From assembly GCF_019334305.1 (NCBI RefSeq), contig NZ_JAHWGH010000014.1:1-64000 (forward strand): a stretch of 64,000 nucleotides of DNA, in the 5' to 3' direction. The translations under genes and the position numbers were made by a program. The notes below the pieces were generated by a model. That model searched no databases. It was not told the origin of the DNA and saw nothing but the letters and a program-made list of their open reading frames with translations. Source of the DNA: Rossellomorea orangium (lineage in GTDB: Bacteria; Bacillota; Bacilli; Bacillales; Bacillaceae_B). Positions 52,052 through 61,238 of the stretch are shown piece by piece; positions within the stretch are counted from its first letter, which is position 1, and every line of letters starts with the position of its first letter.

Positions 52052-53098
52052 TTATGTAAAATCAGACTCATAAATAAATTGTTCCAGTAATGGGAGTGAG
52101 ATGAATTGACTCAGATCGAATCGCAACGACTCCATCCTATCTCTGTTTCCCGAATAAAAGATGTAATACCCTTTGCGTTCACTCTTAACCAAACCTGCCT
52201 TTTGAAGAGTCTTAATATGACTGGAAATGGTCGCTTCAGAAAAATCATGTTTTTCAGCAAGCTGTTTCGTACTATAAGGATGAAGTAATACGTCCCGCAA
52301 AATCTTCAATCTTGTTGCTTCTCCCAGGGCTTTGAACATGTGCACTAAATCTTCCGGCGGCTCATCTTTCATCTCTTCTGTTTCCGGAACAGCCACGTGC
52401 AACCCAAGGCAAAGCCTACCCGGATATACACCAAGCATGACGTGGGGAGTAATGAATGTGGATGGCTGTAAAGTGATATGGGGATAGTCCGATAAAGGAA
52501 ATCGATAGGTCTCTCCTTTTTGAACTTTAATCGTTTGGTCTTTTAAAGTAACATCGGGGTGTACTTCGTTTAGTGCCCCCGGGAAAGAGTGGTCAAGCTT
52601 CTGTTGGAACGTTGTAACTGCCCTCTTAATCCATGGGCGTATCCGGAATAATTCCGGCTGAAAGATCTTTTCGTTGTAATCGTACAGGAGCTGATGAATG
52701 CGGGCCTTCCACTGCTTAGGGTTGGTTAACAAGTCCTTCTGATGATGGTTCAACGGGGACATCCTGGTGTCCTTCTTCCAGGATAGAAGCATATCCGCAC
52801 TATACTGTTCTCCCAGCATATAAAAAACAAACGTGTCATCTGACATCGAACAAATAAACTCGATTACTTCCTCGGTTGAAGATTCATTCAGCCGATACTC
52901 GTTACGGATATTCATGAAGTACATCCACTCGTACGAGAGCGAACCTAACAGGCGGATTTCTTCGATCATTTCTATTGGGAGTGATCCCTCTACCTCCATC
53001 GCCCACTTCCTGCGATAAGGATGATGCACCGGATTGCACAGCACATGCAAACTGGCCATTAATTCATTAAATGGGGAAAACACAATTTCAACGCCCAC
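52052..53098 (-). CDS. ArsR-family regulator with long N-terminal domain
   Basis: A 348-residue protein. Residues about 250-335 form an ArsR-type winged helix (FKALGEATRLKILRDVLLHPYSTKQLAEKHDFSEATISSHIKTL). The 240 residues before it are not recognised and lack the metal-binding cysteines of classical ArsR/SmtB, so the signal is probably not a metal. It is first in an operon with permease pair 2 and probably regulates it. GTG codons at 53101 and 53098 compete; the second has better RBS spacing (AGGAGGTG). Confidence 0.8.
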   Translation of the reverse strand: MGVEIVFSPFNELMASLHVLCNPVHHPYRRKWAMEVEGSLPIEMIEEIRLLGSLSYEWMYFMNIRNEYRLNESSTEEVIEFICSMSDDTFVFYMLGEQYSADMLLSWKKDTRMSPLNHHQKDLLTNPKQWKARIHQLLYDYNEKIFQPELFRIRPWIKRAVTTFQQKLDHSFPGALNEVHPDVTLKDQTIKVQKGETYRFPLSDYPHITLQPSTFITPHVMLGVYPGRLCLGLHVAVPETEEMKDEPPEDLVHMFKALGEATRLKILRDVLLHPYSTKQLAEKHDFSEATISSHIKTLQKAGLVKSERKGYYIFYSGNRDRMESLRFDLSQFISLPLLEQFIYESDFT

Positions 53099-53122
53099 CA
53101 CAACACCTCCTCAACTGATTCG

Positions 53123-53155
53123 TTATCCACCTAATCAAATTGTTAAATTGGATAA
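53123..53155 (-). promoter_or_regulatory. Operator-like dyad upstream of the ArsR-type gene
   Basis: TTATCCA (53123-53129) and TGGATAA (53149-53155) form an inverted repeat around AATTGTTAAATT, itself partly symmetric. It lies 25 bases before the start, where an autoregulatory site would be expected. Confidence 0.45.
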
Positions 53156-53200
53156 ATTAAACATAAATTACGGCATATTGGTAGTAATGTCAAGAGGGAA

Positions 53201-53215
53201 TTGAGGGACGGACCT
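53201..53215. repeat. Solo arm of repeat family A
   Basis: TTGAGGGACGGACCT is present; the nearest inverse arm is 380 bases away at 53596, so this is not a normal 81-bp copy. Confidence 0.75.
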
Positions 53216-53264
53216 TGGATGGGGGTTGCTAGGGTACGGGGGGGTGTTTTTTCCATAAAATAGA

Positions 53265-53358
53265 AAAAGACGCGATTACTAATTGAAACGACGCAACTTA
53301 GGCAAAAATGACGCAATTCCTTTAATAATGACGCAATCACCTGTAAAAATGATGCAAA
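53265..53358 (+). repeat. Five GACGCAA direct repeats at about 20.5-base period
   Basis: GACGCGA, GACGCAA, GACGCAA, GACGCAA and GATGCAA begin at 53269, 53290, 53310, 53330 and 53351. Spacing is 21, 20, 20 and 21 bases, two helical turns of DNA. The linkers are A/T-rich and differ. The remaining sequence between 53360 and 53590 holds no recognisable gene or signal. Confidence 0.7.
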
Positions 53359-53595
53359 TATCTCTAGAACCTCTTTAGAATGCTTCTACGAGACGATCTA
53401 TAGGAGCATATAGGAAACCTTGTTAGAGCTTCACTCGCATGTTCAAGCAAATATCAAGATGTTTCACCACACTTCCCTTAGTAAGCAGCTACCTCCTCTT
53501 CTTTTCAACGAATTTCAGAAGCACATCCTCGTAAATCTTATACCACCCCACTATGATTTATTGCTTCCATTAAAAAGGTATCCAAATACCTACTG

Positions 53596-53709
53596 AGGTC
53601 CGTCCCTCAAACAAGCAAAACCTCCTTCAGCCACCAACCCCAACAGAGGTCCGTCCCCAAAAAATAAAAACCCCCATCAGGCATCAAGCCCGACGGAGGT
53701 CCGTCCCTC
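53596..53709 (-). repeat. Three tandem repeat-plus-terminator modules after gltD
   Basis: On the minus strand GAGGGACGGACCTC (or a near copy) occurs at 53709-53697, 53660-53647 and 53610-53596, spaced 50 and 51 bases. Each is followed by a hairpin and T-run. The best is CCTCCGTCGGGC with GCCTGATGGGGG and TTTTTATTTTTT. The first two modules align well along their whole length, so they look like a tandem duplication. They lie 18 bases past the gltD stop. Confidence 0.78.
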
Positions 53710-53727
53710 TAAAATGTCTCTCAAAAA

Positions 53728-55215
53728 TTATGGTAGTTCGGTTGTGCCCATGAGGTAGCGGTCGCATTCGCGGGCTGCTTCACGGCCTTCGTTGATGGCC
53801 CAGACGATAAGGCTTTGACCGCGGCGCATGTCTCCGGCAGCAAATACACCTTCGACGCTGGTCATGTAGTTTCCGTACTCTGCTTTTACAGTGGAGTTGC
53901 TGTTTGTTTCGACTTCAAGTTCCTTGATCAGGTCTTGTTCCGGGCCACTGAATCCAATGGCCAGAAGGACTAGATCCGCGGGCCAGACTTTTTCAGTTCC
54001 CGGGATTTCATCACGGATCTTGTTTCCTTCGTCATCATAACGAAGCTTCACATTGACTGTATGGACTTCTTTGATATGGCCATGTTCATCGCCGACAAAT
54101 TTCTTCGTCATGACGGCATAAGCACGAGGATCTTCGCCCAGTACTTCGGCTGCTTCTTTTTGACCGTACTCCACCCGGTGGATGACGGGATACTGCGGCC
54201 ATGGATTGCCGATTTCATCACGCATGGCTCCTTTTTTATCGTAGATATCAAATTGAGTCAGGCTTTTACAATTATGTCTCACAGAAGTGGCGAGGCAGTC
54301 GGTACCCGTATCCCCTCCACCTATGACGATGACATTTTTCCCTTCGGCAGAAATGTAATGACCGTCCTCTAAATTGGAATCCAATAAACTTTTTGTATTG
54401 GCATGCAGGAATTCCATGGCGTAATGCACGCCTTTCAGATCGCGTCCATCCACCTTAATGTCCCGGTGAACCGCGGCTCCTCCGCACAGAATAACGGCGT
54501 CGAAATTTTCACGAAGGTTTTCGACCGTATAGTCTTTTCCCACTTCCGTATTCGTCACAAATTCAATGCCCTCTTCTTCTAAAATATCGACACGGCGCTT
54601 CACGACTGAATATGGAAGCTTCATTTCAGGAATACCATACGTCAAGAGGCCTCCTACTCGATCATTCTTCTCAAAAACAGTGACAAGGTGACCGGCTTTA
54701 TTCAGCTGTGCCGCAGACGCCAATCCTGCCGGACCAGATCCCACTACAGCGACGCGTTTACCGGTGCGGAACGCAGGAGGTTCGGGAATGACCCAGCCCT
54801 CTTCAAAACCTTTTTCGATAATTGAACGTTCCACGGTCCTGATTGCAACGGGCGGCTCGTTGATCCCGAGAACACAAGCCCCTTCACACGGTGCCGGACA
54901 GGCGAAGCCGGTGAATTCGGGGAAGTTGTTCATCTGATGCTCACGCTTCAAAGCCTCTTTCCATTGTCCTTGATAGACGAGATCATTCCACTCTGGTATT
55001 AAGTGATAAACGGGACAACCTGTAGTCGATCCGTTGATTTCCATCCCGGACTGACAAGTGGGAACGCCGCAGTCCATGCAGCGCGCCCCTTGTTTCTTGA
55101 CTTCTTCTTCCGAAAGAGGGGACGTATAATCGTCCCAATCCTTCGTCCGTTCAGCCGGGTGCCGTTCATCCAATGTTCTTCGCTTATATTCCATAAATCC
55201 TGTTGCTTTTCCCAT
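53728..55215 (-). CDS. gltD: Glutamate synthase (NADPH) small subunit
   Basis: A 495-residue flavoprotein that passes electrons from NADPH to GltB. The N-terminal domain has cysteines for 4Fe-4S clusters (CMDCGVPTC near residues 46-54 and CPAPCEGACVLG near 106-117); FAD binding GSGPAGLASAAQLNKAGH is near 158-175 and NADPH binding GGGDTGTDC near 298-306. FAAGDMRRGQSLIVWA closes the FAD site. It begins 17 bases after gltB ends; the two form the ammonia-assimilating enzyme with glutamine synthetase. Confidence 0.95.
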   Translation of the reverse strand: MGKATGFMEYKRRTLDERHPAERTKDWDDYTSPLSEEEVKKQGARCMDCGVPTCQSGMEINGSTTGCPVYHLIPEWNDLVYQGQWKEALKREHQMNNFPEFTGFACPAPCEGACVLGINEPPVAIRTVERSIIEKGFEEGWVIPEPPAFRTGKRVAVVGSGPAGLASAAQLNKAGHLVTVFEKNDRVGGLLTYGIPEMKLPYSVVKRRVDILEEEGIEFVTNTEVGKDYTVENLRENFDAVILCGGAAVHRDIKVDGRDLKGVHYAMEFLHANTKSLLDSNLEDGHYISAEGKNVIVIGGGDTGTDCLATSVRHNCKSLTQFDIYDKKGAMRDEIGNPWPQYPVIHRVEYGQKEAAEVLGEDPRAYAVMTKKFVGDEHGHIKEVHTVNVKLRYDDEGNKIRDEIPGTEKVWPADLVLLAIGFSGPEQDLIKELEVETNSNSTVKAEYGNYMTSVEGVFAAGDMRRGQSLIVWAINEGREAARECDRYLMGTTELP

Positions 55216-55232
55216 GGTATCCCCCTCCCTGA

Positions 55233-58200
55233 TTAATTCGCAGGTTCCAGTACTTTTTTCTCTTCTTTTGTACCTTCTTCAAATGCGGCCATTTCCGCAT
55301 CAAACTTCTCTAATCCACTATTTTCAAGCTCACTGATCCGCTCTCTCATTTTGAGATAAGATTTAGGAATGACACGGACAAATTTGGATACGTATGATTC
55401 CCAATTCGCTAAAATTTTCTTTCCATTGTTACTATTTGTATAATGAACGTATTTCTCGATCATGTTGTACACATCTTTCATCTCATCAGGATCGAACAGG
55501 GGCTGTACGAGGACAAGTTCCTGATTGCATCTTGTACGGAATTGCTCATCTTCATCCAGGACATATGCGACTCCCCCCGACATTCCGGCAGCAAAGTTAC
55601 GCCCCGTCAATCCAAGAACGACCACTTTTCCACCCGTCATATACTCGCAGCCGTGATCCCCGACGCTTTCAACGACAACCTGTGCCCCACTGTTACGGAC
55701 GCAGAAACGTTCGCCTGCCACTCCATAAATATAGGCTTCTCCTCCGGATGCCCCGTAGAAGGAAACGTTACCGATGATCGTATTCCGTTCAGGAATGAAC
55801 GTGGCTGTCGGATCCGGATGAACGATAATCTTACCGCCTGATAATCCTTTTCCTACAAAGTCATTGGAATCCCCGACCAGCCTCAACGTCAGTCCTTTTG
55901 GAATATAGGCACCGAAGCTTTGACCTGCTGAGCCTTTGAAGGTCAAACGGATCGTATCTTCCGGTAAGCCTTCCGCTCCGTATCGTTTAGTGATCTCGCT
56001 TCCAAGCATCGTACCGGTCACGCGGTGAATGTTTCGGATCGCCGTCGTCCATTCAACAGGTACCCCAGTTTCGATCGCATTTCGGCAACGTGGGATCAGC
56101 TCTTGATAATCAAGCGTCTTCTCAAGCTCATGATTCTGCTTACGTGTTGCATACCGGCCAACCTTCTCAGGTACATCCGGCTGATAAAGAAGTGCCGACA
56201 GATCGATTCCTTTTCCTTTCCAATGGTCGATTGCCTCATTGGCTTCTAAAATATCAGTTCTTCCGATCATTTCATTGATCGTCCTGAAACCAAGCTGAGC
56301 CATCAGCTCCCTTGTTTCCTGGGCGACAAAACGCATGAAGTTCGCTACATGCTCAGGGTCACCTGTGTATTTCTTACGTAACTCAGGGTCTTGTGTCGCA
56401 ATTCCGACAGGGCATGTATTCATATGACAGACACGCATCATGACACACCCAAGAACGACTAATGGTGCAGTCGAGAAGCCGTATTCTTCTGCTCCAAGAA
56501 GCGATGCAACAACGACATCCCGGCCTGTCATCATCTTACCATCCGTTTCTACGACGATCCGGTCGCGAAGGCGATTTAACAGTAATGTCTGATGAGCTTC
56601 GGCCAGACCGATTTCCCAAGGCAGTCCTGTATGTTTCAGACTGGTCCTTGGTGCAGCACCGGTCCCACCGTCGTACCCACTGATCAACACGACGTCAGCC
56701 CTGCCTTTTGCCACACCTGCAGCAATCGTCCCGACGCCTACAGCTGATACCAGCTTTACACTGATGCGTGCCTGAGGGTTGGCATTCTTAAGGTTATAAA
56801 TCAGCTCGGCAAGATCTTCAATCGAATAGATATCATGATGAGGCGGTGGCGAGATTAACTCTACTCCAGGCGTCGATCCCCTTACTTCAGCAACCCAAGG
56901 GTATACTTTTTTACCAGGGAGATGTCCTCCTTCACCCGGCTTAGCCCCTTGAGCAACCTTGATTTGAATTTCGTCGGCGTTCACGAGATAGTGGCTTGTG
57001 ACACCAAAGCGACCTGACGCCACTTGCTTGATTGAACTGCGGCGCGAATCTCCATTCTCATCCGGGACAAAACGACTTGGGTGTTCTCCGCCTTCTCCTG
57101 AATTACTCCGTCCACCGATTTTATTCATGGCAATCGCCAATGCTTCATGTGCTTCCTGACTGATGGAACCGAATGACATGGCGCCGGTTTTGAATCGACG
57201 ACAAATTTCTTCAACTGATTCCACCTCATCGATTGGCACAGGCTTTGTTTCTTTAAACGAAAGAAGTCCACGCAGAGATTGCAGATTCTGCTTCTCATCC
57301 GTCAACATAGTGGAATATTTCTTGAATAGCTCATAATTATTCGTACGGCATGCATGCTGGAGTGTATGGATCGTACTTGGATTGTATGCATGATCCTCTC
57401 CATTTCGGCGATATTGGAACTCGTCTCCAGATTCTAATGTACGCTGATTATCTTTTCGTTCATTAAATGCTTTCGTGTGTCTTAACAGTACCTCTTTTTC
57501 AATGATGTCCATTCCGATTCCACCGAGTCTTGAAGCGGTTCGGGTGAAGTATTTATCGATGACATCCTTATGAATGCCGACTGCTTCAAAGATTTGGGCA
57601 CCACGGTAACTTTGAATCGTTGAAATCCCCATTTTGGAAAGGACTTTGATGACACCATCTGTTCCCGATTTTACAAAACTTTTCACCGCTTGTTCATAGG
57701 TCTTGTCTTGAAGCTCACCTTTTTCAATCAAGTCCCGCAGTGTTTCATACGCTAAATATGGATAAATGGCTTCAGCCCCGTATCCAAGAAGAGTTGCAAA
57801 ATGATGGACTTCCCTTGGCTCCCCTGATTCAAGCAGGATGCTGACGGTTGTACGCGTTCCTTTGCGGATCAGATGGTGGTGCAGACCTGAAACGGCAAGA
57901 AGGGCTGGAATCGCTGCCTTCTCCTTCACCACACCACGGTCTGATAAAATAAGGAGTGTCGCACCATCTGCTACGGCCTGATCAGCTTTTTCATAAAGAG
58001 CATCCAGGGTACCTTCAAGTTGGTTTCCTTCATCGGTTACATCAAATAAAATCGGTAGTGTGACGGCTTTAAAGCCTTTTTCATTTTGGTGCCTAAGCTT
58101 TTCAAGTTCTTCTCCAGTCAGGATCGGTGTCTTGAGGTGGATATGCCTGCAGCTTTCCGGCCCCGGGTTCACCAGGTTTCCTTCTGCACCAATCGTGGTT

Positions 58201-59831
58201 CCGACTGAAGTGATAATCTGCTCCCGAATCGCATCGATCGGCGGATTCGTGACTTGTGCAAATAATTGTTTAAAGTAGTTATAAAGAAGTTGGGGCTTTT
58301 TCGATAAAACCGCAAGAGGAGAATCATATCCCATTGAGCCGACCGGATCTTTACCATCCGTCACCATCGGCTTGATGATTTTGTTCAGTTCCTCTGTCGT
58401 GTAGCCGAATGCCTGTTGCTGCAGCAGGACCTCATCAGGATCCATTTGAATCACTTCATGGGTCGTTTCCTGCAGATCTTCCAGTTCAAATTTATTATTA
58501 TCCAGCCAATGTCTGTAAGGCTGTTCGGAAGCAACACGGAGCTTGATCTCTTCATCTGGGATGATTCTTCCTTTTTCCAAATCGACGAGAAGCATCTTTC
58601 CTGGCTGCAGACGATCCTTGTACACGATGTCATCGGCAAAAATATCGAGAGCACCCACTTCGGAACCCAGTACGATCATTCCACCCTTGGTTACATAGTA
58701 CCTGGCAGGTCGAAGTCCGTTACGATCAAGGCACGCACCGATCTGCGTTCCATCCGTGAATACAAGGGCTGCCGGCCCATCCCACGGCTCCATCAAACAG
58801 CTGTGGTATTCGTAGAAATCCTTCTTCTTTGGATGGATCGTGTCATCGTTTTCCCATGGTTCTGGAACCATCATCATGGCCGTGTGTGCAAGGGATCTTC
58901 CTGATAAATGAAGGAATTCAAAGCAGTTATCGAACATGGAGGAATCACTGCCTGTCTCATCGATGACGGGTAGGATTTTTTCCAGGTCTTCGTCTTTGAA
59001 GGCACTAGAGCTGCACAGCTTTTCACGTGCGCGCATCCAGTTCACGTTTCCTCGCAATGTATTAAATTCACCATTATGGATGGTATATCTGTTTGGATGA
59101 GACCGCTGCCAGCTTGGGAAAGTGTTTGTACTAAAGCGGGAATGTACAAGCGCTAAGGCTGAACGGAACTCAGGGTGGTTGAGGTCAATGTAAAAGGAAT
59201 CGAGCTGTTCCGGGATGAGCATCCCTTTGTAGACAATGGTCGTAGAAGACAGACTGCAAAGGTAAACGTCCTCTTGTCCCTCGACTGTCGCTACTTCTTT
59301 TTCAATACGCTTCCGGATCACATATAACTTGCGCTCAAAATCCATCCGTGATTGCATGTCTTCCGATGCCCCTATGAACACTTGACGGATGAACGGTTTT
59401 GACTTCGATGCCACTTTTCCTACAAAGGAATCATTGAGTGGTACAGGTCTCCAACCAAGTGTCTTTTGACCCTCTTCTTCAATGATGCGTTCGAATATTT
59501 CTTTACTCTTCTGGCGCTTGTCATAATTTTCAGGAAGGAAAACCATCCCGATCCCATATTCGCCTTTCCTTGGGAGAATGATGTCTTCTTTTTCACATTG
59601 CTTTTTAAAAAAGTGATGTGGGATTTGGGTAAGGATACCTGCACCGTCCCCGGTACTTGTATCAGCAGATTGTCCTCCGCGGTGCTCTAAGTTACATAGA
59701 ATATTAATGGCATTTTGAACGATGCTGTGACTTTTTGTCCCATCTATATTTGCTATCATTCCAATTCCACATGCTTCATGTTCTTGCGCAGGATCATACA
59801 TGCCTTGCGCTACAGGAAGATTCGTTTTCAT
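55233..59831 (-). CDS. gltB: Glutamate synthase (NADPH) large subunit
   Basis: A 1532-residue enzyme that makes two glutamates from glutamine and 2-oxoglutarate. The N-terminal glutamine amidotransferase domain starts with Cys21 (HEACGIGM) after a 20-residue propeptide to be cleaved. A central domain, the FMN/2-oxoglutarate synthase domain ([38 protein letters not shown]) with a 3Fe-4S cysteine set ([15 protein letters not shown]), and the C-terminal beta-helix (about 1270-1500) follow. In B. subtilis the gene is called gltA. GAGGAGG precedes the ATG. No gltC regulator lies beside it. Confidence 0.96.
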   Translation of the reverse strand: MKTNLPVAQGMYDPAQEHEACGIGMIANIDGTKSHSIVQNAINILCNLEHRGGQSADTSTGDGAGILTQIPHHFFKKQCEKEDIILPRKGEYGIGMVFLPENYDKRQKSKEIFERIIEEEGQKTLGWRPVPLNDSFVGKVASKSKPFIRQVFIGASEDMQSRMDFERKLYVIRKRIEKEVATVEGQEDVYLCSLSSTTIVYKGMLIPEQLDSFYIDLNHPEFRSALALVHSRFSTNTFPSWQRSHPNRYTIHNGEFNTLRGNVNWMRAREKLCSSSAFKDEDLEKILPVIDETGSDSSMFDNCFEFLHLSGRSLAHTAMMMVPEPWENDDTIHPKKKDFYEYHSCLMEPWDGPAALVFTDGTQIGACLDRNGLRPARYYVTKGGMIVLGSEVGALDIFADDIVYKDRLQPGKMLLVDLEKGRIIPDEEIKLRVASEQPYRHWLDNNKFELEDLQETTHEVIQMDPDEVLLQQQAFGYTTEELNKIIKPMVTDGKDPVGSMGYDSPLAVLSKKPQLLYNYFKQLFAQVTNPPIDAIREQIITSVGTTIGAEGNLVNPGPESCRHIHLKTPILTGEELEKLRHQNEKGFKAVTLPILFDVTDEGNQLEGTLDALYEKADQAVADGATLLILSDRGVVKEKAAIPALLAVSGLHHHLIRKGTRTTVSILLESGEPREVHHFATLLGYGAEAIYPYLAYETLRDLIEKGELQDKTYEQAVKSFVKSGTDGVIKVLSKMGISTIQSYRGAQIFEAVGIHKDVIDKYFTRTASRLGGIGMDIIEKEVLLRHTKAFNERKDNQRTLESGDEFQYRRNGEDHAYNPSTIHTLQHACRTNNYELFKKYSTMLTDEKQNLQSLRGLLSFKETKPVPIDEVESVEEICRRFKTGAMSFGSISQEAHEALAIAMNKIGGRSNSGEGGEHPSRFVPDENGDSRRSSIKQVASGRFGVTSHYLVNADEIQIKVAQGAKPGEGGHLPGKKVYPWVAEVRGSTPGVELISPPPHHDIYSIEDLAELIYNLKNANPQARISVKLVSAVGVGTIAAGVAKGRADVVLISGYDGGTGAAPRTSLKHTGLPWEIGLAEAHQTLLLNRLRDRIVVETDGKMMTGRDVVVASLLGAEEYGFSTAPLVVLGCVMMRVCHMNTCPVGIATQDPELRKKYTGDPEHVANFMRFVAQETRELMAQLGFRTINEMIGRTDILEANEAIDHWKGKGIDLSALLYQPDVPEKVGRYATRKQNHELEKTLDYQELIPRCRNAIETGVPVEWTTAIRNIHRVTGTMLGSEITKRYGAEGLPEDTIRLTFKGSAGQSFGAYIPKGLTLRLVGDSNDFVGKGLSGGKIIVHPDPTATFIPERNTIIGNVSFYGASGGEAYIYGVAGERFCVRNSGAQVVVESVGDHGCEYMTGGKVVVLGLTGRNFAAGMSGGVAYVLDEDEQFRTRCNQELVLVQPLFDPDEMKDVYNMIEKYVHYTNSNNGKKILANWESYVSKFVRVIPKSYLKMRERISELENSGLEKFDAEMAAFEEGTKEEKKVLEPAN

Positions 59832-59896
59832 CCAATGTCCTCCTCTACTAAACTTGTATATTTTTTGAATAATTAACCGAATGATTAAATTTTCTT

Positions 59897-59940
59897 AATT
59901 TTCGTTAGTATATCATGAAATTTAGAAAAAACGAAAAATT
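59897..59940 (-). promoter_or_regulatory. gltB promoter region with dyad
   Basis: On the minus strand TATACT (59912-59907) is a good -10 box, but the -35 region is poor (TTCGTT), as for activator-dependent promoters. AATTTTCGTT (59897-59906) and AACGAAAAATT (59930-59940) form an inverted repeat around it. The further upstream 240 bases are A/T-rich with no gene. Confidence 0.45.
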
Positions 59941-60180
59941 TTGTTAATGGTACGAGCGCATATTTTCCAAATATATGTGTAAACACAAGGAAGAAGCCTT
60001 ATATATTAATCATCCTTTTGACTTAATATTCAGAATCTTTAAAAGCTTGATACTATCGTAAAGAAATCGCTTACAATATTTCGCGTTCCTAAGCAAATCC
60101 CACCAAAATCCAACATGAATTTTCATGCAAAACAATAACTAAAAAAAATTTTTTTATAAACAAAAAAACATTCTCATTTT

Positions 60181-60193
60181 GAGGGACGGACCT
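60181..60193. repeat. Solo arm of repeat family A
   Basis: GAGGGACGGACCT follows TTTT directly. Its nearest inverse arm is in the palindrome at 60281-60322. Confidence 0.75.
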
Positions 60194-60278
60194 TGCCTTC
60201 TACTGCTGAATCACAGCCCACTTTCATCAGCTGAAACTCTTCTTCTATTCCCACCTCTCCAACTTTCCAAACCATATG

Positions 60279-60324
60279 AAAGAGGGACGGACCTCCGAAA
60301 AATTTCGGAGGTCCGTCCCTCTTT
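60279..60324 (-). terminator. Perfect palindrome built from repeat family A, acting as terminator
   Basis: AGAGGGACGGACCTCCGAAA (60281-60300) is matched exactly by its reverse complement (60303-60322) with two A between, and AA/TT extend it to 22 pairs. Both arms contain the family A end. It lies two bases past the stop of the SRPBCC gene, with a T-run on the minus strand (CTTTCATA) that is short. Confidence 0.75.
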
Positions 60325-60325
60325 C

Positions 60326-60781
60326 TCATGCTTCTTTCAGTGCTTCTGTTTCGACACGGTCCATGAATTCGGTGACGACTTTGTTGTTGTTTTTTTCTCC
60401 ACCTAGTTTGAGGAGGACTTTCCCAAGGAAGTTCAGTCCTTTGTTTTCACCCTGGTAGATGAATTTCGTCTGGTCCTCACCGATTTTATGAAGGGTGAAT
60501 GAAGCCTCTATTTCAAAGGCCTTGGCCAATGTGAAGCCGATCTTGTTATGTTTTTTCAGAGCTGTATTCTCATACTCGAGGTCTTCCACGATATACGTTT
60601 CAATCCTTTTTCCTTCTTTGTATTTCTGTTGGTAGGTCGATCCCACCACGCCTTCTTTCTGTTCAAGGACCTTGTTTTCAACTACGTTGGGCATAATCCG
60701 TTGAATATTCTCGAGCTCAAATAAATGCCAGATCGTTTCGATATTGACAGGTATGATCCGTTCTTCATGCCATTTAATCAT
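60326..60781 (-). CDS. SRPBCC-family protein
   Basis: A 151-residue helix-grip (START/Bet v1-like) protein. The N-terminal strand-helix unit (HEERIIPVNIETIWHLFE) and long C-terminal helix (KNNNKVVTEFMDRVETEALKEA) with strands such as SFTLHKIGEDQTKFIYQGE between fit polyketide-cyclase-like SRPBCC proteins, which hold a hydrophobic ligand. The ligand is unknown. Its first eight bases overlap the end of the MerR gene, so the two are cotranscribed. Confidence 0.78.
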   Translation of the reverse strand: MIKWHEERIIPVNIETIWHLFELENIQRIMPNVVENKVLEQKEGVVGSTYQQKYKEGKRIETYIVEDLEYENTALKKHNKIGFTLAKAFEIEASFTLHKIGEDQTKFIYQGENKGLNFLGKVLLKLGGEKNNNKVVTEFMDRVETEALKEA

Positions 60782-61130
60782 CCATTACATCCTCCATTCC
60801 CATTTCAAAGAAATCATCCATTTCCTGGATCACCGTTTGTATTCGTTCTACTTCCGCTTCGAGCCCCCGCTTTTTCGCCTTGATCAATTCCTCCAGGTTT
60901 TCGAAGGACTCATCATTCACCACGGCCAGCATCTCTTGTATGGTAAAGTTAAATCTTCTTAAGTAAACCAGTAATCGCCCCACAAGATAAGATCCATTAT
61001 CATAATAGCGGTAGTTGTTTGCAGGATCGATATAGACCGGCTCAAGGAGGTTGATCTCTGCATAGTAACGCAGTGTTTCCTTACTCAGGCCGGTCATCTT
61101 GGAAAACTCGCTTACTTTGTACAACCCCAT
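60774..61130 (-). CDS. MerR-family transcriptional regulator
   Basis: A 118-residue regulator with a winged HTH (residues about 3-70: YKVSEFSKMTGLSKETLRYYAEINLLEPVY and RYYDNGSYLVGRLLVYLRRFNF) and a C-terminal dimerisation coiled coil, without a large ligand domain. It overlaps the SRPBCC gene, which may bind the effector or be the regulated function. Its promoter has the long 20-base spacer with dyad used by MerR activators, so it probably controls itself and the SRPBCC gene. Confidence 0.87.
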   Translation of the reverse strand: MGLYKVSEFSKMTGLSKETLRYYAEINLLEPVYIDPANNYRYYDNGSYLVGRLLVYLRRFNFTIQEMLAVVNDESFENLEELIKAKKRGLEAEVERIQTVIQEMDDFFEMGMEDVMDD

Positions 61131-61144
61131 CACCTCACACCTAA

Positions 61145-61176
61145 ATCATAAACCATGTGGTGCACTACACGGTCAA
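61145..61176 (-). promoter_or_regulatory. MerR-type promoter with 20-base spacer and dyad
   Basis: On the minus strand TTGACC (61176-61171) and TATGAT (61150-61145) are 20 bases apart. Between them, ACCATGTGGTG (61152-61162) and CACTACACGGT (61163-61173) form a contiguous 22-base dyad with 9 of 11 matching positions. This is the classical MerR operator position. Confidence 0.78.
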
Positions 61177-61199
61177 TACTTTCCATAAAAGTTTAGTCA

Positions 61200-61238
61200 A
61201 AAAAGAGAGACTTTACCCCATCTTCTGGGGAAAGTCTC
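61200..61238 (-). terminator. Terminator of mnmH
   Basis: GAGACTTT-CCCCA pairs with TGGGG-AAGTCTC around TCTTC; on the minus strand TCTTTTTT follows. The stem begins within the stop codon of mnmH. Confidence 0.85.

Noticed and set aside
53265-53358. CRISPR array
   Set aside because: The repeated unit is only seven bases with 13-14-base linkers and there are no cas genes.
55394-55841. Plus-strand reading frames within gltB
   Set aside because: They are antisense shadows of a highly conserved coding region, with no RBS and no known domain.
59832-60180. T-box or other riboswitch upstream of gltB
   Set aside because: No conserved T-box sequence or stem-loop set could be found; the region is only A/T-rich.
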